Numbered from the stretch's first letter, positions 32,867 through 43,505 are shown. The stretch: DNA of 64,000 nt from Cryobacterium breve (GCF_027594785.1 NZ_CP075584.1:3348001-3412000), one strand, 5' to 3'. Notes: generated by a model from the sequence alone, not told the origin. Translations and numbers: made by a program.

Positions 32867-34079
32867 TCAGGCGAGGAGGGCGGCGAGTGCCGGCGCGAGG
32901 GTGCCCCGCGGCGCGACCGCGATCGCCCCGAGCCCCTGCCAGAGGGCCGTCGCGCGCAACACGGGCGCGAGGCGCTCGGCGGTGTCGGCCGGGGCATCCG
33001 CTTCTGCCCACGCCGCCTGCACCCGCAGCACACCCGCCTGCCGGTCGTTCTTGAGGTCGACCCGGCCGACCAGGGTGTCGCCGAGCAGGATCGGCAGCGA
33101 GTAGTACCCGAAGACCCGTTTCGGTTCCGGGGTGTAGATCTCGATCCGGTAGTGGAAGCCGAACAGGCGGAGGGCCCTGGCCCGGTCCCAGACCACGGGA
33201 TCGAACGGCGAGAGGACCGCAGCGGCGTCCAGGGCCCGAGGCAACCGGGCGTCCCGGTGCAGCCAGGCAGCGCCGGGGCCGCCTCCCGGGCCCCAGCCCG
33301 GCACCGTGACGGGGATCAGCTCTGCCGGCCTCCTCGAGGTCACGGATCGCGACGAGGGTCGCCGGGGTCTTCAGCCGGAAATAGTCGGCGAAGTCCTTCG
33401 CCGTGCCGATGCCGTGCGCCCGCGCCGAGCGGCGGACGAGTTCGCGGTGCGCGTCGTCCCTGCTCACCGTGCGGTCGAGCAGGTCAGTGGGCAGCACCTG
33501 CTCCGGCAGGGCGTAGACCCGTTCGAACCGGCTGCGGCCCGCGGTGACGACGTCGCCCCAGCGGAACAGCGTCTCGAGGCCGCTCTTAACGTCCGACCAG
33601 CCCCACCAGGGGCCGCTGCGCTTGTTCGCGTCGTGCTCGATCGCACTCGCAGGCAACGGGCCCGTGGAGGCCAGTTCAGCGAGCAGCCACTCGAGCATCG
33701 GCCGGTTGGACTGCGACCAGGCGCCCGGCGTCCGAGCCGAACGCTCGCGGAAGTCCTCCATCCGCCACGCGAACAGCGGCCGGCTCTCGAGCGGCACGAA
33801 GGAGGCCTCGTGCGCCCAGTACTCGGTGTAGCGCGCCTGCTTTCCGACAGCGAAGGTCAGCCGGTCGAGCTGTGTCTTGTCGTAGGCGCCGAGCCGGCTG
33901 AACGCCGGGAGGTAGTGGCTGCGCTCGAAGACGTTGACCGAGTCGATCTGCAAGAGCCCGAGCCGGGTGATCAGGGCGTCCAGCTGGCGGATGCCCGGGG
34001 CGGCCGGGGAAGGACGCCCGAATCCCTGCGCGGCGAGGGCCACTCGTCTGGCGAGTGCGGGGGAGAGGGACTGAGCCAT
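32867..34079 (-). CDS. YcaQ/AlkX-family DNA glycosylase (winged-helix; frameshifted reading)
   Basis: One inserted base at 33319-33323, beside GAGCTG, is removed to give 403 residues. Three winged-helix modules and the family hallmark QID ([19 protein letters not shown] near residue 45) are seen; the catalytic QxD motif distinguishes the AlkX/YcaQ group, which unhooks interstrand crosslinks and removes bulky alkyl lesions, from AlkZ with QxQ. Further motifs are [30 protein letters not shown] and [17 protein letters not shown], all typical. Start ATG is at 34079. Confidence 0.88.
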
Positions 34080-34126
34080 TCCTCGACCCTAGCGAGGACA
34101 GGGGACAGTCACTGTCTGCGATTGCC

Positions 34127-34132
34127 TAGACT
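34127..34132 (+). promoter_or_regulatory. -10 box TAGACT of the AI-2E permease-ilvA operon
   Basis: TAGACT ends 6 nt before the ATG at 34139 with no ribosome site between, so the operon transcript is likely leaderless. Confidence 0.5.
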
Positions 34133-34138
34133 GGTCCG

Positions 34139-35501
34139 ATGACGGAATCCGCGGGTAGGCCGGGCTGGAGCGCACTCCTCACCGGGCGGCGTCGACGTGC
34201 CGCCCCGACTGGCCGGGAGCCCGGCAGCGGGCCCGGCGCGGGGGCCGGCCCCGCGGCCGGAAACGCGGCCGTGGACACGGAAGGTGAGCGGGCGGCCGCG
34301 GCCACCGCCGTATCGGCGCCGCCGAACGGCGTCGACGAGAACGTCCCGCCCGGGATCCGTCTCGCCGGCGCCTGGTCGTGGCGGCTCCTCGCCCTCTTCG
34401 CCGTCATCGCGGTCTTCCTGTTCCTCGTCGTGCAGGCTCCGGCTCATCGTCATCCCGTTGCTCATCGCCGTGCTGGTCTCCTCGATCGTCGCGCCCTTCG
34501 TCGCCTTCCTCGTGCGACACCGCTGGCCGAAGGGCCTCGCCATCGCCGTCGCGGTCCTCACGACACTCCTCGTGCCCGCCGCACTGATCACCCTCGCCGC
34601 GACCCAGCTCGCCGGCGGACTCGCCGGCCTCAGCGACCGGCTCGCCGGCTCATACAGCGACCTCAAGGCACTCCTGCTTGCCTCACCGCTGCACCTCACC
34701 GAACCGCAGATCAACGATTACCTGCAGCAGGCGCTCGCGGCAATCCAGGCCGACAGCCAGGTCTTCGTGAGCGGTGCGCTCTCGCTCGGCACCTCGCTCG
34801 GCCACGGCCTCACCGGACTCCTCCTCACGCTCTTCAGCCTGCTCTTCCTTCTGATCGACGGCCCCGGAATCTGGGCCTGGATCGTGCGGATCTTCCCGCG
34901 CCGGGCACGCGCGGCGATCGACGGCGCCGGGCAGGCCGGCTGGACCACCCTCGGCAACTTCGCCAAGGTGCAGATCCTGGTCGCCTCGATCGACGCCCTC
35001 GGCATCGGACTCGGCGCGTTCCTGCTCGGGGTCCCGCTCGCGATTCCGATCGGCGTGCTCGTCTTCCTCGGTTCCTTCATCCCGATCGTCGGCGCCGTCG
35101 CGACCGGCGCCGTCGCCGTGGTGATCGCGCTGCTCTTCAACTCGTGGCCGATCGCGCTCGCCATGCTCGGGGTCGTGCTCCTCGTGCAGCAGGTCGAAGG
35201 CCACGTGCTGCAGCCGCTCATCATGGGAACGGCCGTCAAGGTGCATCCGCTCGGGGTGGTGCTCGTCGTCGCCGCGGGGTCCCTGCTCGCCGGCATCCCG
35301 GGGGCGCTCTTCGCGGTTCCGGTCGCGGCGGTGCTCAATGTCATGATCAACTACATCCAGGGCGGCAGCTGGCGTGCCGACCTCCCGGACGTTCCCGGCG
35401 AGACCGGATCGCCGCTCTGGCGGACCGTGCCGCAACGCCCCGGCTTCACCCGGACCAGAAGAAATCCGTCCCGCACGATCACTACCGAAGGCACCTCATG
35501 A
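34139..35501 (+). CDS. AI-2E family permease (frameshifted reading)
   Basis: Removing one base inserted at 34434-34438 (CAGCTC context) gives 453 residues. A ~75-residue Gly/Ala-rich cytoplasmic N-terminus is followed by eight membrane helices. Family motifs are LRLIVIPLLIAVLVSSIVAPFV, then in the second half FLGSFIPIVGAVATGAVA and QQVEGHVLQPLIMG. The family exports autoinducer-2 or other small solutes, or acts as a Na+/H+ antiporter; the substrate here is unknown. The stop overlaps the ATG of ilvA (ATGA). Confidence 0.88.
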
Positions 35502-36733
35502 CCAACCTGTCCCTCGTCGGGCCGAGCCTCGCCGAGTTCGAAGCCGCCCGCGCCGTGGTATCCCAGGTCGCCGCCGTGACCCCGATGGAGGGCTCCCGCT
35601 ACCTGAGCGCGGTCCTCGGCGCCGAGGTCCGCCTCAAGTGCGAGAACCTGCAGCGCACCGGGTCCTACAAGATCCGCGGGGCGTACAACCGCCTGTCAAA
35701 GCTCACCGACGAGGAGAAGGAGCACGGCGTCGTGGCGGCGTCGGCCGGGAACCACGCCCAGGGCGTCGCGTTCGCCGCCCGCGAGCTCGGGATCAAGGCC
35801 ACGATCTTCATGCCCGTCGGCGTCGCTCTGCCCAAGCTCCAGGCCACCAGGGACTATGGCGCGCACGTCATCCTCAGGGGCAGCACGGTCGCCGAGCCGT
35901 TGCTCGCCGCGGCCGCCTACGCGACCGAGACCGGCGCGATCCTGATCCCGCCGTTCGACCACGCGGACGTGATCGCCGGCCAGGGCACGCTGGGGCTTGA
36001 GATCCTCGACCAGGTTCCCGACCTGCACACCGTGGTCGTCCCGATCGGCGGCGGCGGCCTCATCTCCGGCGTCGCGAGCGCGTTGAAGCAGAAGGCGCTC
36101 CTCGAAGGCCGCACGATCCGGATCATCGGCGTGCAGGCCGCCAACGCTGCCGCCTACCCGCCTTCGCTCGAGGCGGGGAAGGCGATCGAGGTGCCGATCC
36201 TGCCGACGATCGCCGACGGCATCGCCGTCGCGAAGCCGGGCCTGCTCAACTTTGAGATCATCAGGGACGTGGTCGACGAGATCGTCACCGTCACCGAGGA
36301 CGACACCGCCCGAGCGCTGCTCGTGCTCCTCGAACGGGCCAAGCTCGTCGTCGAACCGGCCGGCGCCGTCGCGGTCGCCGCGATCCTGGCCGGCAAGGTC
36401 ACCCCGGACGGTTCCACCGTCGCCATCCTCAGCGGGGGTAATATCGACCCCCTGCTGATGCAGCGCGTCATCAGTCACGGCCTCGCGGCATCCGGTCGGT
36501 ATCTCACCCTGCGCATCATGCTGCCGGACCGCCCCGGACAGCTCGCGCGCATCTCCGAGCTGCTCGCCGAGGCGCACGCCAATGTCGTCGAGGTGCTGCA
36601 CACCCGGCACGGCGTCGGACTGCAGATCAGCGAGGTCGAACTCAACGTCAGCGTCGAGACCCGCGGCCCCGACCACCGCCAGCACGTCGTCGACGTGCTC
36701 ACCTCGGCGGGGTACGACCCCCAGATCGACTAG
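35498..36733 (+). CDS. ilvA: Threonine ammonia-lyase (threonine dehydratase) with ACT domain
   Basis: A 411-residue type II PLP enzyme that converts threonine to 2-oxobutanoate and ammonia, first step to isoleucine. The PLP Lys is in GSYKIRGAYNRL near residue 66, the phosphate loop is PIGGGGLISGVA, and SGGNIDP closes the active site. An ACT domain begins at about 340 (LRIMLPDRPGQLARISELLAEAHAN), as in the short form with a single regulatory domain. The ATG overlaps the upstream stop, so the two genes are translationally coupled. Confidence 0.93.
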   Translation: MTNLSLVGPSLAEFEAARAVVSQVAAVTPMEGSRYLSAVLGAEVRLKCENLQRTGSYKIRGAYNRLSKLTDEEKEHGVVAASAGNHAQGVAFAARELGIKATIFMPVGVALPKLQATRDYGAHVILRGSTVAEPLLAAAAYATETGAILIPPFDHADVIAGQGTLGLEILDQVPDLHTVVVPIGGGGLISGVASALKQKALLEGRTIRIIGVQAANAAAYPPSLEAGKAIEVPILPTIADGIAVAKPGLLNFEIIRDVVDEIVTVTEDDTARALLVLLERAKLVVEPAGAVAVAAILAGKVTPDGSTVAILSGGNIDPLLMQRVISHGLAASGRYLTLRIMLPDRPGQLARISELLAEAHANVVEVLHTRHGVGLQISEVELNVSVETRGPDHRQHVVDVLTSAGYDPQID

Positions 36734-36756
36734 GCGTCGCGTCGCGGGACGACTGT

Positions 36757-36810
36757 GGCCGTTACGGACAACTGTTGCCCGTGCACCGGGCGCAGTTGTC
36801 CGAAACGGCC
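36757..36810. terminator. Long stem-loop between ilvA and greA
   Basis: Arms 36757-36774 and 36793-36810 are complementary in 17 of 18 positions, with an inner GCCCG/CGGGC helix (36777-36781, 36787-36791). It lies between convergent stops and can act on both. Confidence 0.7.
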
Positions 36811-36829
36811 GCAGGTGCCGTGGATGCTG

Positions 36830-37321
36830 CTAGTCGCCGCCCCAGGTTTCGACGGCGAAGATCTCCACGGCGATTTCCTTGCCGTTCGGGGTGGTGTAGC
36901 TCGTCTTCGATCCGACCTTGAGGCCGAGGATCGCGGCGCCGAGCGGGCTCTGCTCGCTGTAGACGTCCAGGTCGCTGTCGCCGGCGATCTCGCGGCTGCC
37001 GATCAGGAAGCGCTCCTCGTCACCGGCGATGGTGGCGGTGATCACGGTTCCGGGCTCGACGACGCCCTTGCTCTCGGGAGCGTGGCCCACTTCGGCGTTG
37101 CGGAGCAGCACGATGAGGGTGCGGATGCGCGCCTCCTGCTTGCCCTGCTCGTCCTTCGCCGCGTGGTACCCCGAGTTCTCCTTGAGGTCGCCCTCTTCGC
37201 GCGCTGATTCGATCTTCTTCGCGATCTCGATCCGGCCGACGGTGCTGAGGGCCTCCAGCTCGGAGGCGAGGCGGTCGTACGCCTCCTGCGTCAGCCAGGT
37301 GACGGTGGTTTCAGTAGTCAT
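36830..37321 (-). CDS. greA: Transcription elongation factor GreA
   Basis: A 163-residue GreA: N-terminal antiparallel coiled coil (EAYDRLASELEALS, then IAKKIESAREEGDLKENSGYHAAKDEQG) carrying the acidic tip residues Asp/Glu in EEGDLKEN, and the C-terminal FKBP-like domain with EQSPLGAAILGLKVG. It rescues backtracked RNA polymerase by stimulating transcript cleavage. Downstream in the same direction from mca-side genes in the usual actinobacterial order. Confidence 0.96.
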   Translation of the reverse strand: MTTETTVTWLTQEAYDRLASELEALSTVGRIEIAKKIESAREEGDLKENSGYHAAKDEQGKQEARIRTLIVLLRNAEVGHAPESKGVVEPGTVITATIAGDEERFLIGSREIAGDSDLDVYSEQSPLGAAILGLKVGSKTSYTTPNGKEIAVEIFAVETWGGD

Positions 37322-37428
37322 GGGTGGGTCTCCTCCTCATGCTCGAGTCATGCGTGTGGTACCGGATGTGCGTGATCGTGCGGTGTTCGGTGCGTGGTTC
37401 CGGGCGGATCGCAGCAGGAAAACAACGC

Positions 37429-37455
37429 TCGCCCCGGCGAAGAACGTCGGGGCGA
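37429..37455 (-). terminator. Hairpin downstream of the DUF4307 gene
   Basis: TCGCCCCG (37429-37436) and CGGGGCGA (37448-37455) form an 8-bp GC-rich stem with an 11-nt loop, starting 11 bp after the DUF4307 stop on the minus strand. AACAA follows but no T run, so strength is uncertain. Confidence 0.6.
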
Positions 37456-37465
37456 ATACGTCAGT

Positions 37466-37897
37466 CTAGGTCAGCCAGCACCGGTAAATCAATCCGGTGG
37501 TGGCGGGCTCGCTCGTCAGCAGCCGCTCCGTGAACGTACGTGAATACTGGTCACTCGGCGGCAGGTCGATCACCTTCCACCCTACGACCGCGAAGCTCTG
37601 GTTGAGCGCCTCGACGGCGCAACTCGCCGGTGACCCCACCGGAATCGAGGCCTCGAAGGTCACCGTCACGTTTCGGTCGTCCTGGACGACGTTGCGGATG
37701 TCCCGGGTCTCGAGCAGCGGGCGGGAAGCGCCCAGCCCCACCCAGACCACCCAGCCCACCAGCACGACCGCAAGTGCTCCGGCGGTGATCCACAGGGACC
37801 GACGGTCGCGCAGGCGCCGGTTCGGGGCACGTCCGTACCGGGAATCCAGGGTGCCCTCGCTGCGGGTACCGCTGTCGACGTTCCTGCTGCCGGTCAC
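37466..37897 (-). CDS. DUF4307 membrane protein
   Basis: A 143-residue protein with a basic N-terminus (RYGRAPNRRLRDRRSLW), one membrane helix at about 35-55, and an extracellular domain with conserved PASCAVEALNQSFAVVGWKVIDLP and TGLIYRCWL, giving a Cys pair. This DUF4307 layout is widespread in actinobacteria next to greA and mca, as here, but its function is unknown. It is divergent from mca with 69 bp between the starts. Confidence 0.85.
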   Translation of the reverse strand: MTGSRNVDSGTRSEGTLDSRYGRAPNRRLRDRRSLWITAGALAVVLVGWVVWVGLGASRPLLETRDIRNVVQDDRNVTVTFEASIPVGSPASCAVEALNQSFAVVGWKVIDLPPSDQYSRTFTERLLTSEPATTGLIYRCWLT

Positions 37898-37966
37898 TCA
37901 GACTCCACACTCACGGTTCAACGATTAGTCTTGTCCCTAGGTTATCCGCCATTTCTGAGGAGTCCG

Positions 37967-38830
37967 ATGACACTGCGCCTCCTGGCCGTTCATGCCCATC
38001 CCGACGACGAGTCGAGCAAGGGGGCTGCGAGCTACGCGTACTACCGGAGCCGCGGCGCCGAGGTCATGGTCGTGAGTTGCACGGGTGGAGAGGGCGGCAG
38101 CATCCTCAACGACGCCCTGGCGGACACGGCGATGGCTGAACGCGACATGGCCGGCCTGCGCCGGCGGGAGATGCGCCGGGCCCAGGAGGCCCTCGGCATC
38201 GAACACCGCTGGCTCGGCTACCAGGATTCCGGCATGAACGAAGACGGTTCGGTCCCGGCCAATTCCTTCTCGGCCATCGACCTCGAGTTCTCAGCGGAGC
38301 CGCTCGTGCGGATCATCCGCGAATTCCGACCGCAGGTCCTGATCACGTACGACGAAAACGGCGGCTACCCGCACCCGGACCACATCCGCTGCCACGAGGT
38401 CTCGATGGCCGCATACCGCGCCGCCGCGGACCCCGCGCGCTACCCGGGCGACGGCGAGCCCTGGCAGATCGCCAAGCTCTACTACGACCGCATCTTCAAC
38501 CTCGAGCGGATCGACGCCCTCTTCCTGCTGCTCAGCGTCAAGGAACCGGAGTCGCCGCTGCTCGAACCACTCGGGGAGGCCCGGGACTGGATGAAGAACT
38601 ACCCGGCGCTGGCGACGACCCACGTTCCGGTCGGCGACTTCCTGGAGGCACGGGACGCGGCACTGCGGGCCCACGCGAGCCAGGTTTCCCCCACGAGCAG
38701 CTTCTTCTTCTGGCCGAACGACCTCATTCGTGAGGCGTGGCCGTACGAGGATTTCCAGCTCGTCGAATCGAAAGTTGACACGGTCATGCCTGAATCAGAT
38801 CTGTTCGCCGGTATTCGGGACGAGGCATGA
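37967..38830 (+). CDS. mca: Mycothiol S-conjugate amidase
   Basis: A 287-residue zinc-dependent deacetylase of the LmbE/PIG-L fold. Zinc ligands are in VHAHPDDESSKGAASYAYY near residue 10 (AHPDDE) and HPDHIRCHEVS in the middle. The SKGAAS sequence and the conserved C-terminal HASQVSPTSSFFFWP separate Mca from the biosynthetic MshB. It cleaves mycothiol conjugates of toxins to release a mercapturic acid for export. GAGGAG lies 5 bp before this ATG, which decides the start. Confidence 0.94.
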   Translation: MTLRLLAVHAHPDDESSKGAASYAYYRSRGAEVMVVSCTGGEGGSILNDALADTAMAERDMAGLRRREMRRAQEALGIEHRWLGYQDSGMNEDGSVPANSFSAIDLEFSAEPLVRIIREFRPQVLITYDENGGYPHPDHIRCHEVSMAAYRAAADPARYPGDGEPWQIAKLYYDRIFNLERIDALFLLLSVKEPESPLLEPLGEARDWMKNYPALATTHVPVGDFLEARDAALRAHASQVSPTSSFFFWPNDLIREAWPYEDFQLVESKVDTVMPESDLFAGIRDEA

Positions 38831-39111
38831 ACGCCGTGTTCCCGCATTTCATGGACGCGGTGACGGGCTTCGTGCTCGCCAACACGCCTCCGCCCGAATT
38901 CAACCCCGACACCGTCACCCCGGGTCCCGCCGGCTTCGTGGCGATCCTGTTCGTCGTGCTCGCGGTCGTTGCGCTCGGCTTCGACCTGGTCCGCCGCATC
39001 CGCCGCACGACGTATCGCGCCGAGATCGCCGAGCGCCTGCAGGCCGAGCTCGCGGCGAAGAACGCGGCAGAGGCATCCGTCGCCGAGGGAACCGAGCACC
39101 CCCAGGCGTAG
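38827..39111 (+). CDS. Small membrane protein coupled to mca (94 aa)
   Basis: Starts with ATGA overlapping the mca stop. One membrane helix at about 35-55 (GFVAILFVVLAVVALGFDLV) followed by a basic stop-transfer RRIRRTTYRAE and a Glu/Ala-rich helix. Proteins of this type regularly follow mca in actinobacteria, but no function is known. Confidence 0.82.
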   Translation: MNAVFPHFMDAVTGFVLANTPPPEFNPDTVTPGPAGFVAILFVVLAVVALGFDLVRRIRRTTYRAEIAERLQAELAAKNAAEASVAEGTEHPQA

Positions 39112-39140
39112 GCCCCGGGCGTCAGTCTCATGCGTCAGCC

Positions 39141-39897
39141 TCAGGGGTAGAGCGGATTCATGGCGATGATCAGGATCGCCGCCCAGTGGCAGAGGAACGC
39201 GACGACGGTCAGGCTGTGGAAGATCTCGTGGAACCCGAAGACCCCGGGGAACGGGTTGGGCTTCTTGAGCGCGTAGATCACGGCGCCGACCGAGTAACAC
39301 AGGCCGCCGATCATGATGAGCGTCATCATCGCGGCGTTCGCCTGGAAGAAGTCGACGATGAACATGAGTGAGCCCCAGCCGAGGAGTAGGTACAGCGGCA
39401 CGTAGAGCCAGCGCGGGGCGGTGATCCAGAACACCCGGAAGGCGATGCCGAGAAGCGCGCCACCCCAGACGAGGGAGAGCAGGAGCACCGACTTCGACGG
39501 CGGCAGGGCGAGCACGGTGATCGGCGTGTACGAACCGGCGATCAGCAGGAAGATATTCGCGTGGTCGATGCGCTTGAAGACGAGCTTGGTGCGCGGCTTC
39601 CAATTGATGCGGTGATAGAGCGCCGAGTTGCCGAACAGGAGCAGGGAACTGATCACGAAGACGAGGCAGGCTCCATTTCGCCGCCGGGCCCTCGGCGAGG
39701 GAGAGCAGCACGATCCCCGCGACGATCGTGACCGGGAAGGTCCCGGCATGGATCCAGCCGCGCCAGGTGGGCTTGAGGTCCTCCGGCCGGGGGACCTCCG
39801 ACTCGAGCAGCGGCAACTGAGGGATGAACTCGTCGTCTGGCCCGTTCAGCGGCTGTCGTGCGGTGGCGTCGTCCCCGGTGCTGCTCTCTGCGGCCAT
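39141..39897 (-). CDS. trhA: TrhA/hemolysin III family membrane protein (frameshifted reading)
   Basis: One inserted base at 39668-39672 (SAGCTC) is removed to give 251 residues. The seven-helix HlyIII/PAQR-like core starts at about residue 45 after an acidic N-terminus. Signature residues are Ser-His in NSALYHRINW, then RIDHANIFLLIAGSYTP, and GFHEIFHSLTVVAFLCHW, holding the conserved His. The protein helps keep membrane lipids fluid; no haemolysin function is assumed. Confidence 0.88.
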
Positions 39898-39954
39898 GCA
39901 GCCAGAATACGACAGCGAACATGCCGGAAGAGGCACGGGCTGCCCGAGTGGGCT

Positions 39955-39960
39955 AGCGTA
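39955..39960 (+). promoter_or_regulatory. -10 box TAGCGT of the uppS operon
   Basis: TAGCGT ends 5 nt before the GTG at 39966; no ribosome site, leaderless start likely. Confidence 0.4.
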
Positions 39961-39965
39961 AATAC

Positions 39966-40752
39966 GTGCAGAAGCGGGAGGTCCCCTCGGCGCGCGGCAT
40001 CCTTTACCGGTTGTACGAGCGTCGACTTCGGCGCGGGCTGACGCCGGAGAACCTGCCTCGTCACGTCGCGATGATCATCGACGGCAACCGGCGTTGGGCG
40101 CGGCAGCTCGGACTCGAGTCCGCCGCACACGGTCACCGCGCCGGAGCCGCGAAGATGCGGGAGTTCCTGCGCTGGTGCGACGACCTCGGCATCTCGGTGG
40201 TCACCCTCTACCTGTTGTCCTCTGACAACCTCACCAACCGCCCGAGCGAGGAACTCGCCGAGCTCACCAAGATCATCGCCAAGCTCGCCGAAGAGCTCTC
40301 GCGCCAGCGCAACTGGCGCGTCCAGCAGGGTGGGCACCAGGAAGGGCCTGCCCGAACCGCTCGTCGCTGCCCTCTGCGACGCCGAGACCCGCACAGCGGG
40401 AAAGTCGGGAATGCACATCAACCTCGCGGTCGGCTACGGCGGACGGACCGAGATCACCGATGCCATGCGCAGCATCGTCGCTGCGCACCTCGAGAACGGG
40501 CACACCCTCGCCGACCTCGCCGAGACGCTCACTCCCGAACTCATCGGCCAGCACCTCTACACGGGCGGCCAGCCCGACCCCGATCTCGTGATCCGCACCT
40601 CCGGTGAGCAGCGGATCAGCGACTTCATGCTCTGGCAGAGCGCCCACAGCGAGTTCTACTTCGTCGAGGCCCTCGGACCCGACCTCCGCCAGGTCGACTT
40701 CTTGCGCGCCCTGCGCGACTTCGCCAAACGCCAGCGCCGCTTCGGAAGCTAG
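39966..40752 (+). CDS. uppS: Isoprenyl diphosphate synthase, cis-type (UppS; one extra base)
   Basis: One extra G in the run at 40328-40330 is removed to give 261 residues. The catalytic Asp is in AMIIDGNRRWARQ, followed by HRAGAAKMREFLRWCDDLGI; the C-terminal motif PDLVIRTSGEQRISDFMLWQ and SEFYFVEALGPDLRQVD are invariant. It makes the C50/C55 polyprenyl phosphate carrier for cell wall synthesis, so the gene should be essential and the frameshift is not credible as biology. Confidence 0.93.
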
Positions 40753-40760
40753 GAGACCGG

Positions 40761-41882
40761 ATGACCGAGATCGATTCCTTCGCCGCAGGGTTCGTCGAAG
40801 AGCCCGGTTACCTCGACTACGGCCGCGTCGGACCGCTCTCGGCTACGGTGGTAGCCGAGAATCTCGGCCAGACCGAGATCCTGTCCCGGGCCCGCTTCGG
40901 CAGTCTCGACCATCTCTTCGACCAGGACGAGCGGATGCGCGAGGCCGTCTCGGCCGTGACCGGTTTCCGCGCCGACCAGGTCGTCTGCGAGCCGAACACC
41001 ACCACAGGCATCATGCAGGCCATGTTCGGGCTGACGGGGGCGTGCTGCTGTCACCGGGCGATTTCCCCACCGTGCCGTTCGCGGCCGTGCGCGCGGCGGA
41101 GGCCCTGCGCGTCGTGACCCCGATCTGGCTGCACACCGAACACGGCAGGGTGACCCCCGGCGAGATCCGTGAGCAGGCTCACGCCCGCGACGGTCGCCGT
41201 CGCCGTCTGCCTCGTCGACTCCCGCACCGGATTCCGGGTCGACCTCGACGGCATCCGCCAGGTGATCGGCGACCGGCTCCTGATCGTTGACGCGATCCAG
41301 GGCTTCGGCGTCACCGACGCGGCCTACGATGCGGCGGATGTCGTCGCATCCGGTGGCCAGAAATGGGTGCGCTCTGGCTGGGGTACCGGCTTCCTGGCGC
41401 TGAGCGACCGCGCGGTCGAACGGCTCGTTCCGGTGTTCTCGGGCTTCGCGGGAACCGACGTCGACGAGCCGTGGGACGAGGTGCTGCCGCCGAGCCACAG
41501 TGCCCGCGCATTCCGGGTCAGCAATGGCGATGCGATCGCGCAGGCGCGCTTCTCCGCCGCCCTCGAAGAGATTGCCGCGACGGGCATTCATAATATCGAG
41601 GCCGCGGTCGCGGACAACGTGTCGCAGCTGATCGACCTCGCCGACGAGTACGCGGTGCCTGTGGTGTCGCCGCGGGATGAGCGGGAGCGGGCCGGGATCA
41701 TCGTGCTCGAGCCCAACCCGGCCCAGCTGAACATGCTCACGATCGCCCTGCACAACCACGGCATCACCGCAACGACGCGCGACGGCCGGGTACGGCTCAG
41801 CGCCCACGCCGTGCTCAGCGTCGACACCGTGGACATGCTGCGCGGGGCATTCACGTCGTATGCGACGGCGGCCATCTACTGA
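40761..41882 (+). CDS. Class V aminotransferase, cysteine-desulfurase-like (two indels)
   Basis: A missing G in the run at 41036-41040 and an inserted base at 41175-41179 (CAGCTC) cancel, so the gene keeps its length and encodes 373 residues. The PLP Lys is in VASGGQKWVRSGWGTGF; DRLLIVDAIQGFG holds the PLP-contacting Asp and Gln; VCEPNTTTGIMQAMFGLTGG is the phosphate loop. The family includes cysteine desulfurases, kynureninases and isopenicillin epimerases; the exact reaction cannot be told. It starts 8 bp after uppS and is cotranscribed. Confidence 0.85.
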
Positions 41883-42077
41883 GTCCCAGATGCCGTGTCC
41901 GTTAACGTCTGGTGACAATGCGTGTGTCGCACTTCCGATATTCAGCCAGTGTAAGTAGCGTCATGCTCATCAGGTACGGCGCCTGATCGAGACGGCCACA
42001 TAAGTACGGCTCGAGAACCCCCGTGGCCAGCTCGCCAACACAATCCGCGCCTCTCGGGGCACGGGGTGGGAGTGGTT

Positions 42078-43428
42078 GTGACCGCTAATCAAACCGACTA
42101 TCTGGGTTCGAACCAGACGGGTTCCGACGGAAAGCAAACCGAGCGCACCTTTGTACTGGACACCTCGGTACTCCTGTCGGATCCCAAAGCGATCTTCCGG
42201 TTCGCAGAGCATGCCATCGTGCTGCCGGTCGTCGTGATCGCCGAACTCGAATCCAAGCGCAACGACCCGGAGATCGGGTATTTCGCCCGGCAGGCCCTGC
42301 GGCTCCTGGACGAGCCTGCGCGTGAAGCACGAACGGCTCGACTTCCCGATCCCGGTCGGGGAAGGCGGCAGCCTGCGTGTCGAGCTGAACCACTCCAACA
42401 TGTCTGTGCTTCCCTCCGGCCTGCAGCTCGGCGACAACGATTCGAGGATCCTCGCGGTCGCGATGAACCTCGCCAACGACGGCCTCGCCGTCACGGTCGT
42501 CTCCAAGGACCTGCCGTTGCGGGTCAAGGCCGCGTCGATCGGTCTGCTCGCCGATGAGTACCGGCACGAGCTCGCGGTCGATTCCGGCTGGACCGGCATG
42601 GATGAGATCACCCTCGGGTCCAACCAGATCAGCGAACTGTACGACAACGAGGTGCTCAACACCCGTCTCGTGCAGGACATGCCGATCAACACCGGCCTCG
42701 TCGTGCACTCGGACCGCGGCTCGGCGCTCGGCCGCGTCACCGGCAAGGGTGAGATGAGGCTCGTGCGCGGTGACCGGGACCTGTTCGGTCTCAAGGGCCG
42801 CTCCGCGGAGCAGCGCCTGGCGATCGACCTGCTGCTCGACCCCGAGATCGGGATCCTTTCCCTGGGAGGTCGAGCGGGGACGGGGAAGTCGGCGCTCGCG
42901 CTCTGTGCGGGACTCGAGGCCGTTCTGGAACGCCAGCAGCACCGCAAGATCATGGTGTTCCGTCCGCTCTACGCGGTCGGCGGCCAGGAACTCGGCTACC
43001 TGCCCGGTGACGCGAGCGAGAAGATGAGCCCGTGGGCCCAGGCGGTCTTCGACACCCTCGGCGCCCTCGTGTCCGAGAACGTGCTCGAGGAGGTGCTGGA
43101 GCGGGGGATCCTCGAGGTCCTGCCGCTCACGCACATTCGCGGCCGGTCACTGCATGACGCGTTCGTGATCGTGGACGAGGCTCAGTCGCTCGAGCGCAAC
43201 GTGCTGCTCACGGTGCTCAGCCGCATCGGACAGAACTCGCGGGTGGTCCTCACCCACGACGTCGCCCAGCGGGACAACCTCAGGGTCGGCCGCTTCGACG
43301 GCGTCGCGTCCGTGATCGAGACCCTCAAGGGACATCCGCTGTTCGCCCACATGACGCTCACCCGCTCGGAGCGCAGCGCAATTGCCGCGCTCGTCACCGA
43401 GATGCTTGAGGGCAACGACCCGAACTGA
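42078..43428 (+). CDS. PhoH family protein with N-terminal PIN domain (frameshifted reading)
   Basis: One inserted base at 42313-42317 (SAGCTC) is removed to give 449 residues. The PIN nuclease domain is at about 18-150 ([17 protein letters not shown] with the first acidic residue, then [16 protein letters not shown]). The PhoH ATPase domain begins near 240: Walker [13 protein letters not shown], then [14 protein letters not shown] and Walker [22 protein letters not shown]-PhoH proteins (PhoH2-like) are RNA helicase-nucleases. The GTG at 42078 has GGGAG 6 bp upstream, preferred over GTG at 42066. Nothing clear lies in 41883-42077. Confidence 0.9.
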
Positions 43429-43446
43429 CCCCCGCGTTCCGGCGAA

Positions 43447-43505
43447 GGTGCCCTTTCCGGTCGAGAGTGACCCGCGGAAAGGGCGCCCTCGACCGGAAAG
43501 GTGCC
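43447..43505. terminator. Complex stem-loop between phoH and fumC
   Basis: Left arm 43447-43465 and right arm 43488-43505 pair over a 14-bp perfect core (CTTTCCGGTCGAG). A third segment, 43473-43487, is complementary to the left arm too, so two alternative folds are possible. It lies between convergent stops. Confidence 0.65.
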
